Position numbers and translations under genes: made by a program. Shown in pieces: positions 28,672-37,171 of a stretch of 64,000 nt of DNA (position 1 is its first letter; each line of letters starts with the position of its first letter). The notes beneath the pieces were generated by a model. That model saw only the letters and a list, made by a program, of their open reading frames with translations. It had not been told where the DNA came from and did no database searches. The stretch comes from Lysinibacillus sp. OF-1 (GTDB taxonomy: Bacteria; Bacillota; Bacilli; Bacillales_A; Planococcaceae), in the NCBI RefSeq assembly GCF_028356935.1, contig NZ_CP102798.1, forward strand, positions 3,906,001-3,970,000. Reading direction: 5' to 3'.

Positions 28672-28795
28672 AATTGAATTGCCTCGTTGTACTTGTCATG
28701 GTATTATTGAAATCACGCTTGTATAATCCGAGCTATAAATATGGTCTTTCCTTCACATCTTATAGATGGGAGCAAATACCGTAATAAATAGATCG
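28672..28795. other. Intergenic leader-like region before the CDF transporter
   Basis: It contains TATAATC and AATATGG and a small CATC/GATG hairpin, then leads into the terminator at 28796-28826. The motifs recall pieces of a purine riboswitch but spacing and pairing do not fit. A transcribed leader for the transporter gene is possible. Confidence 0.3.
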
Positions 28796-28826
28796 AACGA
28801 CTCCCTTTTTAAGAGGGAGTCGTTTT
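28796..28826 (+). terminator. Intrinsic terminator between mpfA and the CDF gene
   Basis: AACGACTCCC / GGGAGTCGTT with a 9-nt loop followed by TT. It may end mpfA or act as an attenuator for the next gene. Confidence 0.85.
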
Positions 28827-28860
28827 CTAATGTCCGAAAGTTTTGCGAGGGGGAAACAAA

Positions 28861-29769
28861 ATGGAGCTCTATACAAATTTACGGCAAGGGGAAAAAGGTG
28901 CTTGGCTATCCATTGGTACATATCTAATCCTAAGCTCTGCCAAACTTACTATTGGCTACATTGGTACATCAGAAGCATTAAAAGCAGATGGTTTAAACAA
29001 TACCACGGATATCATCGCCTCCATCGCCGTACTGATTGGATTACGCATTGCTCAAAGACCGCCTGATTCTAACCACCAATACGGACATTTACGTGCTGAA
29101 ACGGTTGCCTCTTTAGTTGCATCATTCATTATGCTTGTAGTCGGTCTCCAAGTACTTATTAATTCTTTACAAAATTTATGGCAGCCAACTGGTACAACAC
29201 CTTCCCTGTTAACTGCTTATGTAGCAATCGGTAGTGCCGTTGTCATGTATGTCGTTTATCGCTATAATTTGGCACTATCTAAAAAAATTAAAAGTGCCGC
29301 TGTTAAGGCAGCAGCATTTGATAATCGCTCGGATGCCCTTGTTAGTATCGGCACAGCCATCGGTATTTTTGGAGCTATTTTTGGCTTTCCGATCATCGAT
29401 TCTCTGACAGCCCTCATTGTTGCCTTTTTAATTATTAAAACAGCAGTAGAAATCTTCTGGGAAGCTGTTCAAAGTCTGACAGATGCATTTGATATTGATG
29501 AAGTGGAGACATTATCGGTCTTAATCCGTAATGTGGATGGTGTAATCGAGCTCTTGGACTTTAAAGGGCGTGCACATGGAAATATGTACTTCATCGACAT
29601 AACGGTTACCGTTGACCCTTATTTAAATGTTTTTGAAAGTCACCGCATTACTGAAGAAATTGAGCATACCATTATGCGCGAAAATCGTTTTTGTCAGGTT
29701 CTTGTGCATATCGAGCCCCATGTAGAATTGATTCCTCCACAAAACGACGACAAATCTCCTACCAATTAA
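28861..29769 (+). CDS. Cation diffusion facilitator, probably manganese efflux
   Basis: 302 residues from the ATG at 28861 (GGGGG 7 nt upstream; the longer frame starts inside the spacer). Six membrane segments and a C-terminal cytoplasmic ferredoxin-like domain are visible. Metal-site motifs are NNTTD in the second membrane helix and DNRSD in the fifth. A DxxxD in helix five is typical of manganese-selective CDF proteins (MneP/MntE), while zinc carriers have HxxxD. Efflux of Mn(II) is thus inferred. It follows mpfA, another divalent-cation transporter. Confidence 0.88.
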   Translation: MELYTNLRQGEKGAWLSIGTYLILSSAKLTIGYIGTSEALKADGLNNTTDIIASIAVLIGLRIAQRPPDSNHQYGHLRAETVASLVASFIMLVVGLQVLINSLQNLWQPTGTTPSLLTAYVAIGSAVVMYVVYRYNLALSKKIKSAAVKAAAFDNRSDALVSIGTAIGIFGAIFGFPIIDSLTALIVAFLIIKTAVEIFWEAVQSLTDAFDIDEVETLSVLIRNVDGVIELLDFKGRAHGNMYFIDITVTVDPYLNVFESHRITEEIEHTIMRENRFCQVLVHIEPHVELIPPQNDDKSPTN

Positions 29770-29790
29770 TTGGTAGGAGACTTGTTTTTA
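29755..29790. terminator. Intrinsic terminator of the CDF gene
   Basis: Perfect palindrome TCTCCTACCA/TGGTAGGAGA around ATTAAT (29755-29780), overlapping the stop codon, then CTTGTTTTTA. Confidence 0.9.
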
Positions 29791-30531
29791 TTTAATGGCG
29801 ATATAAATATCTACCTGTGCTTCTTGTGGATTAGCGCATCGTTCATCATACAATTCAAAATCCCCTGTATATGTTCGTTCAACTGTAGCATTTGCAAACC
29901 ATGTCCAAATCTCTTGCCAAGCTTGGATAACAACCTCTGGCAAGCTTCCTTTCTCAGATGTAAAAACTAAATATTTAGCTGTTGGCATCGTTTTAACGAC
30001 TAAACCAGCTGGTGTTTCATCATCATTGCTTGACACTTCTACACCTAGTGTAACGGCGTAATCTCCATTCACATCCGTCTCATAGTCTGAATACAAACCA
30101 TAAATATTGTTATTTTTACGTTCAGCTATTTGGCCTGAAATATTTTGTTGGTAAAAGTGATCCCATAATTGTGGGATTTTAGCTTGTGCTGTCATTTCAT
30201 TTGCATTACTTGTTTGAGCTGAAATTCCTATGATTTGAAAGGACTCCAATTCCACCATTTTTGGCTCTTTCCATTCATCTTTTCTCCATCGTTTTAAACT
30301 TGGTAAAAAGGATGTCAGCATATGACGTGCCTCATTTTCAGGCATACCATCTTCCTGAAGATGTGGTACGCATATTTCAATCATTTCTTTCACTGTTAAT
30401 TGAGGTTGTTTAAACTCTCCTCCCTCATAACAATATGTACAATACTCCTGACTTTTGTGCCCTTCTTTTTCACTACCTAATAATGCCTCATCTACTAATG
30501 GCATACCACAGCTTTGACAATAGCTTTGCAT
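29788..30531 (-). CDS. Zinc-ribbon plus GyrI-like effector-binding protein
   Basis: 247 residues from the ATG at 30531. Three ATGs at 30537, 30534 and 30531 follow AAAGGTGG and the last has the best spacing. Residues 1-45 hold two Cys pairs (CQSCGMPL and CTYCYEGG), a small zinc-ribbon. From about residue 90 a GyrI/SoxS-type small-molecule-binding fold follows (VELESFQIIGISAQTS...YGLYSDYETDVNGDYAVTLGVEV...). Such proteins sense or sequester hydrophobic cations and drugs. It lies downstream of a WYL-type regulator on the same strand (66-nt gap) and is probably co-transcribed with it. Confidence 0.8.
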   Translation of the reverse strand: MQSYCQSCGMPLVDEALLGSEKEGHKSQEYCTYCYEGGEFKQPQLTVKEMIEICVPHLQEDGMPENEARHMLTSFLPSLKRWRKDEWKEPKMVELESFQIIGISAQTSNANEMTAQAKIPQLWDHFYQQNISGQIAERKNNNIYGLYSDYETDVNGDYAVTLGVEVSSNDDETPAGLVVKTMPTAKYLVFTSEKGSLPEVVIQAWQEIWTWFANATVERTYTGDFELYDERCANPQEAQVDIYIAIK

Positions 30532-30596
30532 CATCATTCCACCTTTCGCTTTATTTGTTCTTACTATAGCAAAGGAAACCTGACAGCTGTATGTCA

Positions 30597-31523
30597 TCAA
30601 TTGTCTTGATTTTTATATAAAAGGACAATTTCTTGTGCGCGTTTTTGGATAATATCTCTTATATATAGCGGTTCTATGATTTTTATACGATGACCAAAGC
30701 TAAGCAAGAAGCCATAAAGCCATTCATCCTCTGGTATGGCAATATTAATGATAGACTGCTCATGATCTATATACTCTGCTCCAAAAGATTCCTCCACCAA
30801 TGTTGTGATGGCTTTATCAAAAAAAATAACTAAATTGACGACGTTTTGTGGTTGATGCCATTTTTTCCCCCATGGCAGCTCACTTAAATTCACTTCCTTA
30901 CGCTCAAAGATAGTCTCCTCTTGCAATAAATTCTTGATTCTCGCAAGTTTAAATAAACGAAAGTCCTTTCTTAATGTGCAATAGGCATATAAATACCAGG
31001 TCTTTCCTTTCTGAACAATTGTATGAGGTTCAACTATCCGACTTGTTTGTTCACCATGCGTAGTAGAATAGTAAAAGCTTACACAATGCATGCTCTCTAT
31101 TGCATTCTTTAATGTCGTCATATGCTCTTTAAAAAGAACGTTCGGCCCCCAAGGACTAAAATCTACAAAAAGGTGATCCATAGATTGTTTGACCTGGTCA
31201 TCAGCAATACATGTTAATTTTTCAAGAACTGCTTCAGCGTGCGAATCCTCATAGGTAATCAAGGCACTTTTAATAGCTGTAGAAAGTGAAATAAGCTCAT
31301 CCTTCGTCAACACTTGTTTATCAACACGGTAACCCTCCATTAAATGAATGCCACCATTCACACCTTGTTGACTAATAACAGGGATACCTGCACAGCTAAG
31401 TGTTTCAATATCTCGATAAATCGTCCGAACGGATACATTAAATAGCTCCGCTAGTTCTTGTGCCTTAACTTTTTTTCGATTGATTAAAATCATCGTCATT
31501 GTTAGCAGACGTTCTAATTTCAT
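30597..31523 (-). CDS. HTH-WYL (YafY-type) transcriptional regulator
   Basis: 308 residues from the ATG at 31523 (AGGAGG 8 nt upstream). The N-terminal winged helix (KVKAQELAELFNVSVRTIYRDIETLSCAGIPV) is of the DeoR/HTH_11 class. A WYL domain follows with VEPHTIVQKGKTWYLYAYC and a C-terminal WCX extension. WYL proteins bind nucleic acids or nucleotides and often act as stress or defence regulators. It is the first gene of the two-gene unit with the zinc-ribbon/GyrI protein, so autoregulation is plausible. Confidence 0.88.
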   Translation of the reverse strand: MKLERLLTMTMILINRKKVKAQELAELFNVSVRTIYRDIETLSCAGIPVISQQGVNGGIHLMEGYRVDKQVLTKDELISLSTAIKSALITYEDSHAEAVLEKLTCIADDQVKQSMDHLFVDFSPWGPNVLFKEHMTTLKNAIESMHCVSFYYSTTHGEQTSRIVEPHTIVQKGKTWYLYAYCTLRKDFRLFKLARIKNLLQEETIFERKEVNLSELPWGKKWHQPQNVVNLVIFFDKAITTLVEESFGAEYIDHEQSIINIAIPEDEWLYGFLLSFGHRIKIIEPLYIRDIIQKRAQEIVLLYKNQDN

Positions 31524-31565
31524 AGCGAAATCCTCCTCCATCCATATCCCATAATTCCTATACAA

Positions 31566-32089
31566 CTTTTTGTTTCAATTACTAACAACCTATCTTTTTA
31601 AGTATTTTTTAAGTACTTTTTGAGTTTTATTTAAGACAAATGTACTATAATAACGCCTGATTAATTATTACAATGATTATACTATTTTTACAATATAAGA
31701 AAATACAATGCTTTGGCTACATGTCCAGCTTTTATTTCCCAATACGATGCTATTTCATTTTTTTATAAGAATAGTTTAATAATAAACGCCTAAACAATTA
31801 TTTCAATTCTCTTACACAACATAAAAAACTTTTATCTTCTATATAATGAACGGCGAATACTTTCTATGAAGGGATTTGACGTGGTGTGTGACAATATACT
31901 ACAGGATTCTTTGACTCTCGCCTGTGAAAATCCTACAACATTGATTGCTTTTTTCTAGTATCAAATTTTTAATAGAAAAGTTACGTGATGTTCACTTTTC
32001 TTGCCCTTCACTCTATATAGGAAGCCTTTCACCAAAAATGAACTAGAGTTTAATCGTTATCAATTTAATTGTAAAAAGGAGAGTTTGAT
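31566..32089. other. 524-bp intergenic region upstream of the SARP-like regulator
   Basis: AT-rich and without a supported gene. A 30-codon frame from 31866 lacks a ribosome binding site. Likely promoters for both divergent genes lie here, but no single box stands out. Confidence 0.4.
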
Positions 32090-33211
32090 ATGATTCGAGC
32101 CGTTTTAATAGACAATGAACCTTTAGCTTTACACTATTTTCAAAATAAACTACATGCCTTTCAACAAATACAGGTTATTCAAACCTTTACAAGTGTCGAA
32201 GTTTTTCTGAATGAGCTGCCTAATTTAGAGTTTGAGGTTATCTTTTTAGAGGTAAAACTCCAAGAATTATCTGGACTTGAAGTAGCTGATATTATCAAAA
32301 CGGAACGTCCACAAGTGAGCGTAATTTTTATTACCTCCTATCATGAATTTGCGTTACAAGCCTATGAGATTGGTGGTCTGGACTATTTATTAAAGCCTAT
32401 CAGTCCTGCTCGTTTAGAAAAAACGGTAGCTCGCATTGAGCATGAATATTCTATCCAGCAAATGCTTCAGCAAGCTACGCAAACTGTGTTAAACGTACAA
32501 TGCTTTGATCAATTCGCAGTCTATAGCAATAATAGCTTAGTGGCTTTTAAAACAGAAAAGACGAAGGAATTATTTGCTTACTTTATTTTGCACCCAAACA
32601 TACCGATTCATCGGGATTACTTAATTGAAATTCTATGGCCAGATTTAGACTATGTACGAGCTAAATCTAATCTCCATACCGCTCTTTCTTATTTAAGAAA
32701 GACTTTGAATATGATCGGCTATGAAAACTGTATCGTCTTTTCAAATAAATACTATATCTTTGAGAAACCAACTATTGTGTGTGATCTATATGATTTTCAA
32801 AAACTTCATGAAGATTTTTCACGCTTGGAGTTTCCCTCCATATCTTTGATTAATCAATGTCTTTCTATTTATAAAAATGGCCTCTTTGTATTCGATGATT
32901 ATGAGTGGTCAACTGCCGCTAAAGATAGATTAACGAAATCATACATAGAGTTATTAGAGAAGGGGTTTCAAACAACGTTTCTTTCTGATACTGAGAAGGC
33001 TCTTGAATTTCTACATGCTTTATTTGATTATGACCCTTACAATGAACAAAAGCTTGAACATTATTTATACACGTTGACTCAGGCAGGGCTTCACGAACAA
33101 GCTTATAAAATTTTTCAAACATATAAACAAAAGCTTCAGGAAGATTTAGCACTGACACCAAGTGCTACCTTATTAGAGATCTCCCAAAAATTATTTGTTC
33201 AATATAAATAA
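32090..33211 (+). CDS. SARP-like response regulator with Asp-to-Glu receiver
   Basis: 373 residues. A CheY-like receiver at residues 1-120 has the acidic residue D8, Thr82 and Lys102, but the phosphoacceptor position is Glu54 (VIFLEVKLQELSG) instead of Asp. A winged-helix DNA-binding part follows (FKTEKTKELFAYFILHPNIPIHRDYLIEILWPDLD...ALSYLRKTL) and then a BTAD helical-repeat domain up to the C-terminus, the layout of SARP-type regulators. Glu at the acceptor site may mimic phosphorylation. No sensor kinase is paired with it: the kinase gene nearby belongs to yhcZ. Targets are unknown. AAAAGGAGAG precedes the ATG. Confidence 0.85.
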   Translation: MIRAVLIDNEPLALHYFQNKLHAFQQIQVIQTFTSVEVFLNELPNLEFEVIFLEVKLQELSGLEVADIIKTERPQVSVIFITSYHEFALQAYEIGGLDYLLKPISPARLEKTVARIEHEYSIQQMLQQATQTVLNVQCFDQFAVYSNNSLVAFKTEKTKELFAYFILHPNIPIHRDYLIEILWPDLDYVRAKSNLHTALSYLRKTLNMIGYENCIVFSNKYYIFEKPTIVCDLYDFQKLHEDFSRLEFPSISLINQCLSIYKNGLFVFDDYEWSTAAKDRLTKSYIELLEKGFQTTFLSDTEKALEFLHALFDYDPYNEQKLEHYLYTLTQAGLHEQAYKIFQTYKQKLQEDLALTPSATLLEISQKLFVQYK

Positions 33212-33220
33212 TGTAAAAAC

Positions 33221-33253
33221 GGCGAGTACTACTTTGTTTTGTAGTAGCTCGCC
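33221..33253. terminator. Intrinsic terminator (SARP-like regulator / yhcZ)
   Basis: GGCGAGTACTAC / GTAGTAGCTCGCC with an 8-nt loop and a bulge, followed by TTATATTTTT. Confidence 0.8.
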
Positions 33254-33283
33254 TTATATTTTTGTACGTATTTTGAAACATGT

Positions 33284-33931
33284 TTAAATACCGCTACCCT
33301 CTGTTAAACCATGCTTCACCGCATATAGTGCTGCTTGTGTACGGTCTTGCACTTGTAGCTTTGTAAAGATATTGGAAATATGCGTTTTCACTGTTTTTTC
33401 TGTGACAAAAAGTGAGGATGCAATTTCTCGATTACTCTTTCCTTTTGTCAGCTCTGCAAGCACATCTTGTTCACGAGGTGTTAGTGGATTTAATAAATGT
33501 GGTGCATTTTGTGACTCTTGACGATCCATTTCAAGCGTTGTCGTTGCTTCTGGATGCAATGTATTTTCGCCACGCATAATACGACGAATGGATAAGACCA
33601 ATTCATCTGGCTCAATATCTTTTAACTGATAGCCTGCTGCTCCCGCCTCCATTGCTGGAACTACATGATCTCGATCCGAAAAACTAGTCAGCATTAGAAT
33701 TTCTATTTGTGGAAATTTTGCTTTGATGCGTTTTGTTGCCTGAATGCCGTCCATCTCAGGCATCACTAAATCCATTAAGATAATATCTGGTTGAATGCTT
33801 TCTGCTAATGATACAGCTTCATGCCCATTTTTCGCCTCTCCCACAACCTCAATATCCTTTTGTGTCTTTAAAAAAAACAATAGTCCTCGACGCACCACAT
33901 GATGATCGTCTGCAATTAATACACGTATCAT
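33284..33931 (-). CDS. yhcZ: NarL/LuxR-family response regulator YhcZ
   Basis: 215 residues. The receiver has the acidic DD pair (IADDHH), phosphoacceptor Asp in DIILMDLVMPEMDG and the Lys in YQLKDI. The C-terminal LuxR helix-turn-helix reads LTPREQDVLAELTKGKSNREIASSLFVTEKTVKTHISNIFTKL. It lies 12 nt downstream of the kinase gene yhcY, as in B. subtilis. GGGGGAG precedes the ATG. Signal and regulon are not evident. Confidence 0.9.
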   Translation of the reverse strand: MIRVLIADDHHVVRRGLLFFLKTQKDIEVVGEAKNGHEAVSLAESIQPDIILMDLVMPEMDGIQATKRIKAKFPQIEILMLTSFSDRDHVVPAMEAGAAGYQLKDIEPDELVLSIRRIMRGENTLHPEATTTLEMDRQESQNAPHLLNPLTPREQDVLAELTKGKSNREIASSLFVTEKTVKTHISNIFTKLQVQDRTQAALYAVKHGLTEGSGI

Positions 33932-33943
33932 GTTCTCTCCCCC

Positions 33944-35059
33944 TTAATATGGCAAGCGGATGAGCAGCTCCGTACCTTTGCCAATTTCACTTACCCAGTC
34001 AGCAGTGCCACCTACTGATTTTGCACGATCCTTGATGGATTGTAAGCCCATTGAAAGCAGCTTTGTATTATTGTCGATGACAAAGCCTCGTCCCTCATCT
34101 CGAATCACCAATAAAATATCTGTTGATGTAACCGTAATATACAAGGCTGCTTCTAGCACCCCTGCATGACGACGCACATTATTGAGCGCCTCTTGTGCTA
34201 CACGAAATAATGTTTCTTCAATACGAGAGGGGAATTGCAGTACACCTGAAACCATAACATGTAGCTTTAAGCCAAGCATTTCAGCGTATACTTTAATGGC
34301 TTCAAGTAAACCATTTTCTAATCCCTTCGGTCGCAATTGCCAAATCAGCGCACGCATTTCTGTTAGTGCATCTTGTGTTAAATGCTGGATCTCTTTAAAT
34401 GTTTCTTTCACATCACAATCATCCGTCATCTCAATACCAGCTCTCGCTGTCAACGTAACAGAAAATAGTAGTTGATTAACGGAATCATGTAGGTCACGTG
34501 CTAGACGGTTACGCTCCTTCACAAGTGCCATTTCTTGCTCCTGCTTTGTCAGTAAAATTCGCTTAATAGCTGAACCCATCTGAAAAGCAACGGATTCTAA
34601 TAAAGCTAGATCCTCCTCTGAAAAGCGTACCGTGTCCTTGGATGCAACATTTAATACACCAAAACGTTCTTGTCCAGATTGAAGGGGTACCGTGGCATGA
34701 TGTGTAATTCCTTCATGATCGCCAACATTTGCTGCAATGGCACTTTCAATTCGTTGACACTCAATTATATTGGAGGCTTTTTTTAGCTCTTCATTGCGAT
34801 AACGGGAGACGCACCAACAGCCACCTTTGTTTAAATAATGACAATTATTAAATTCCAATGCCTCTGGTAGATTTTCATGGACAACAAGCTCTGAGCGTCC
34901 CTTTGCATCAATAAAAAAAATCCAGCCTGTTTCAAATTTAGTGCCATTTAAAAATTTGATGAGTGCACCTTTTAGCATTGTGACAATTTCAGTTTCTTCA
35001 TTTAATAGTTCAGCAATTTCCTTTAAAATACTAATATTGGAATGCTCATTCTCCCTCAC
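33944..35059 (-). CDS. yhcY: GAF-domain sensor histidine kinase YhcY
   Basis: 371 residues with a GTG start after AGAGGTG. An N-terminal GAF sensor domain (residues about 15-170) contains several Cys (NCHYLNKGGCWCVSRYR...CQRIESAI) that could bind a redox or metal ligand. The HisKA_3 phosphoacceptor helix is ERNRLARDLHDSVNQLLFSV and the ATP-binding domain ends with DEGRGF...SMGLQSIKDRAKSVGG. There are no membrane segments, so it is a cytoplasmic sensor. Operon with yhcZ. Confidence 0.9.
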   Translation of the reverse strand: MRENEHSNISILKEIAELLNEETEIVTMLKGALIKFLNGTKFETGWIFFIDAKGRSELVVHENLPEALEFNNCHYLNKGGCWCVSRYRNEELKKASNIIECQRIESAIAANVGDHEGITHHATVPLQSGQERFGVLNVASKDTVRFSEEDLALLESVAFQMGSAIKRILLTKQEQEMALVKERNRLARDLHDSVNQLLFSVTLTARAGIEMTDDCDVKETFKEIQHLTQDALTEMRALIWQLRPKGLENGLLEAIKVYAEMLGLKLHVMVSGVLQFPSRIEETLFRVAQEALNNVRRHAGVLEAALYITVTSTDILLVIRDEGRGFVIDNNTKLLSMGLQSIKDRAKSVGGTADWVSEIGKGTELLIRLPY

Positions 35060-35247
35060 GAAAACACCTCTTCTTTAGCATTACTACTGTTAATGATACC
35101 ATTAAGGGATTGGAGACGTCTGCTTGAGTCGTTCATACTTTAGACTGAAATTCATAACATACCTTATTTTGTGTAAGTTGATTTACATATAAAACTAGAA
35201 CAACTATAATCGAACAAGTACATGGTTTTATGAAGGGAAGAATGGAT

Positions 35248-35673
35248 ATGTCTAAAAAAGAGGAAAATGGCTTATTATTTATATGGATAGTGTCTGCTGT
35301 AGCGACACTAGGTTCATTATACTTTTCTGAAATTCGTCACTATGAACCTTGTAAATTGTGTTGGATTCAACGTATTTTTATGTACCCAATCGTCATTATG
35401 ACGACAGTAGCATTGATCCAAAAAAATGCTCGTATCGCTGTCACAACAGCTGTGTTTTCTGTGATTGGAGGCTGTATATCACTTTACCATTACGGAATTC
35501 AAAAGCTAAGTTTTTTAGCTGACAATGCCCCTTCCTGCGGCGCGGTTTCTTGCACAGGACAATATATTAACTGGCTAGGCTTTATTACTATTCCGTTTTT
35601 AGCATTAACTGCATTTATTTTAATCGCAGGGGCAAGCTTCTATTTAATAAAAGCTTCAAAAGCTGCAAAATAA
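35248..35673 (+). CDS. bdbC: Disulfide bond formation protein BdbC (DsbB-like)
   Basis: 141 residues from the ATG at 35248. Upstream in-frame ATGs at 35230 and 35242 fit the AAGGGAAG site less well. Four membrane segments are visible. The first redox pair is in YEPCKLCWIQR (CxxC) and the second in APSCGAVSC. DsbB-type proteins reoxidise thiol oxidases such as BdbD with quinones. No bdbD gene is adjacent in this window. It precedes rluA by about 55 nt. Confidence 0.9.
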   Translation: MSKKEENGLLFIWIVSAVATLGSLYFSEIRHYEPCKLCWIQRIFMYPIVIMTTVALIQKNARIAVTTAVFSVIGGCISLYHYGIQKLSFLADNAPSCGAVSCTGQYINWLGFITIPFLALTAFILIAGASFYLIKASKAAK

Positions 35674-35727
35674 TCGAGAGACCGTGTTCTACCAATGGAA
35701 TGCGGTCTTTTCTACGGAGGAAGATCT

Positions 35728-36567
35728 ATGTTTCATTATGAAATAACTGAAGATAACTTACATGTTGAAGAGCTGTTACGCAATCAATGGCGACTTGGCA
35801 AAAAGCTAGTCCATGAATTACGTATGGCTAAAGCAATCACTTTGACAAATGATGAGCTGATTCAATGGAATACACCTTTACAGGCAGGGACAATTATAAA
35901 ATTTACATTTCCCATTCCGACATCTAACTACAAACCAACACCTGTTTGTGCTATTGATGTAGTCTATGAAGATGAACATTGTTTAATCGTCTCCAAGCCA
36001 AAGGGCATGGCAACACATCCGAATGATGCTCGTGATACACATACTTGTATGAACCATGTTATGGCACATATTAAAGAACAAGGTGGTGTATACGCCGAGC
36101 ATGTTCATCGTCTTGATAAAGGGACACAAGGTTTATTACTTGTAGCAAAACACCCATTAGCAAAGTCTATTTTTGATCGAATGATTGAAGAAAAATCCAT
36201 TATTCGTACGTACGCCGCAGAGGTACAGGGTAATTTACGTACATCATCAGGAACGATTGCTGAACCAATTGGAAAGGACCGCCATCATGCGACAAGACGG
36301 GTTGTATCCAACACGGGACAGCATGCCGTAACTCACTATGAAGTGGTGGCCCGCTACAAAAACTCCTGTGTTGTCCACCTCATTCTTGAAACTGGACGAA
36401 CGCATCAAATTCGTGTTCATTTAGCCTATATCGGCCATCCAATTATTGGTGATACAATGTATGGCGCACGAGAAACAGCAAATGATGACTACGAGCTCCA
36501 TGCGATTCAATTAGAATTTGAACATCCATTTTTAAATAAACGAATTACCGTCAAGGACGAGCAGTAA
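35728..36567 (+). CDS. RluA-family pseudouridine synthase (YhcT-like)
   Basis: 279 residues from the ATG at 35728 (GGAGG 7 nt upstream). The catalytic motif is HRLDKGTQGLLLVAK with the invariant Asp. The downstream TGRTHQIRVHLAYIGHPIIGDTMYG block is typical of RluA proteins. It converts uridine to pseudouridine in rRNA or tRNA. Placement next to yhcYZ suggests the YhcT orthologue. Its terminator hairpin at 36574-36604 directly abuts the dispersed repeat. Confidence 0.9.
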   Translation: MFHYEITEDNLHVEELLRNQWRLGKKLVHELRMAKAITLTNDELIQWNTPLQAGTIIKFTFPIPTSNYKPTPVCAIDVVYEDEHCLIVSKPKGMATHPNDARDTHTCMNHVMAHIKEQGGVYAEHVHRLDKGTQGLLLVAKHPLAKSIFDRMIEEKSIIRTYAAEVQGNLRTSSGTIAEPIGKDRHHATRRVVSNTGQHAVTHYEVVARYKNSCVVHLILETGRTHQIRVHLAYIGHPIIGDTMYGARETANDDYELHAIQLEFEHPFLNKRITVKDEQ

Positions 36568-36573
36568 GTAAAA

Positions 36574-36604
36574 AAATCCCGCCCTCTATTTGAGAGCGGG
36601 ATTT
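36574..36604. terminator. Terminator hairpin, left copy of a 31-bp duplication
   Basis: AAATCCCGC / GCGGGATTT with an inner CTC/GAG pairing. The same 31 bases occur again at 37132-37162, on the other side of the dispersed repeat. Confidence 0.9.
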
Positions 36605-37131
36605 CATAGTGTTGAAAAACAAAACCATCCATAGAATTTATGTGAAAGGTGAAAAAGGATTTCCGTTGCAGGCTACTTGCTTTCCTGTGGGCGGGCGCCG
36701 AGCCGCTTCCTCCGTGCAGGGGCTCGCCTGTCTCGCTATTCCCACGGGAGTCAAGTAGCCTTCCACTCCAATCCATAAAATAAAAATGTTCACTTTTTAG
36801 CAAAAAAGTGAAGGTATTCACTACTCTTTTATGGTGGGGTGTTGGCACACATCACTTCTCCACATTGAAAGTAAGAGGCTATCCTCTCTTATACTATAAA
36901 TAATGGGCTATTTTGTTCAGGAAAAGACACTTTTGCAGAATGGTTGATTGGAGTGGAGCCAGCGTCACTCCTAGGGGATTTAGCGTCACAGAGGAGACCC
37001 TGGAGCGAACGCAGTGAGTGAAGCGGCTCATCAGACGCCCCCTGGAAAGGACGCTGGCGGAACGGAAATCAACCCCTCGCCTTACAAAATTGCTTATTAT
37101 GCCGTTGACATTACCTTTTTTCAACAACATG
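36605..37131 (+). repeat. Dispersed intergenic repeat, copy 1 (longest)
   Basis: 527 bp without coding potential. The ends are short inverted repeats: CATAGTGTTGAAAAAC on the left, and CATGTTGTTGAAAAAA when the right end is read inwards. GC-rich inner palindromes include GGCTACTTG...CAAGTAGCC (36670-36765) around a GGGCGCCGAGCC core. It is homologous along its length to the inverted copy at 23003-23551. Directly flanked on both sides by identical 31-bp terminator hairpins. Confidence 0.88.
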
Positions 37132-37162
37132 AAATCCCGCCCTCTATTTGAGAGCGGGATTT
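37132..37162. terminator. Terminator hairpin, right copy of the 31-bp duplication
   Basis: Identical to 36574-36604. It serves the converging aldo/keto reductase gene. On the + strand GCGGGATTT is followed by ACTTATTT. Confidence 0.9.
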
Positions 37163-37171
37163 ACTTATTTC

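Noticed and set aside
28715-28795. Purine-riboswitch-like motifs (TATAATC, AATATGG, CCGTAA) before the manganese transporter gene
   Set aside because: The distance between the first two motifs is too long, the P2 and P3 stems cannot form as required, and the GACTA of junction J3-1 is missing. It also does not fit the yybP-ykoY manganese riboswitch.
31866-31958. 30-codon frame before the SARP-like regulator
   Set aside because: ATG lacks a ribosome binding site, and there is no terminator or conservation signal.
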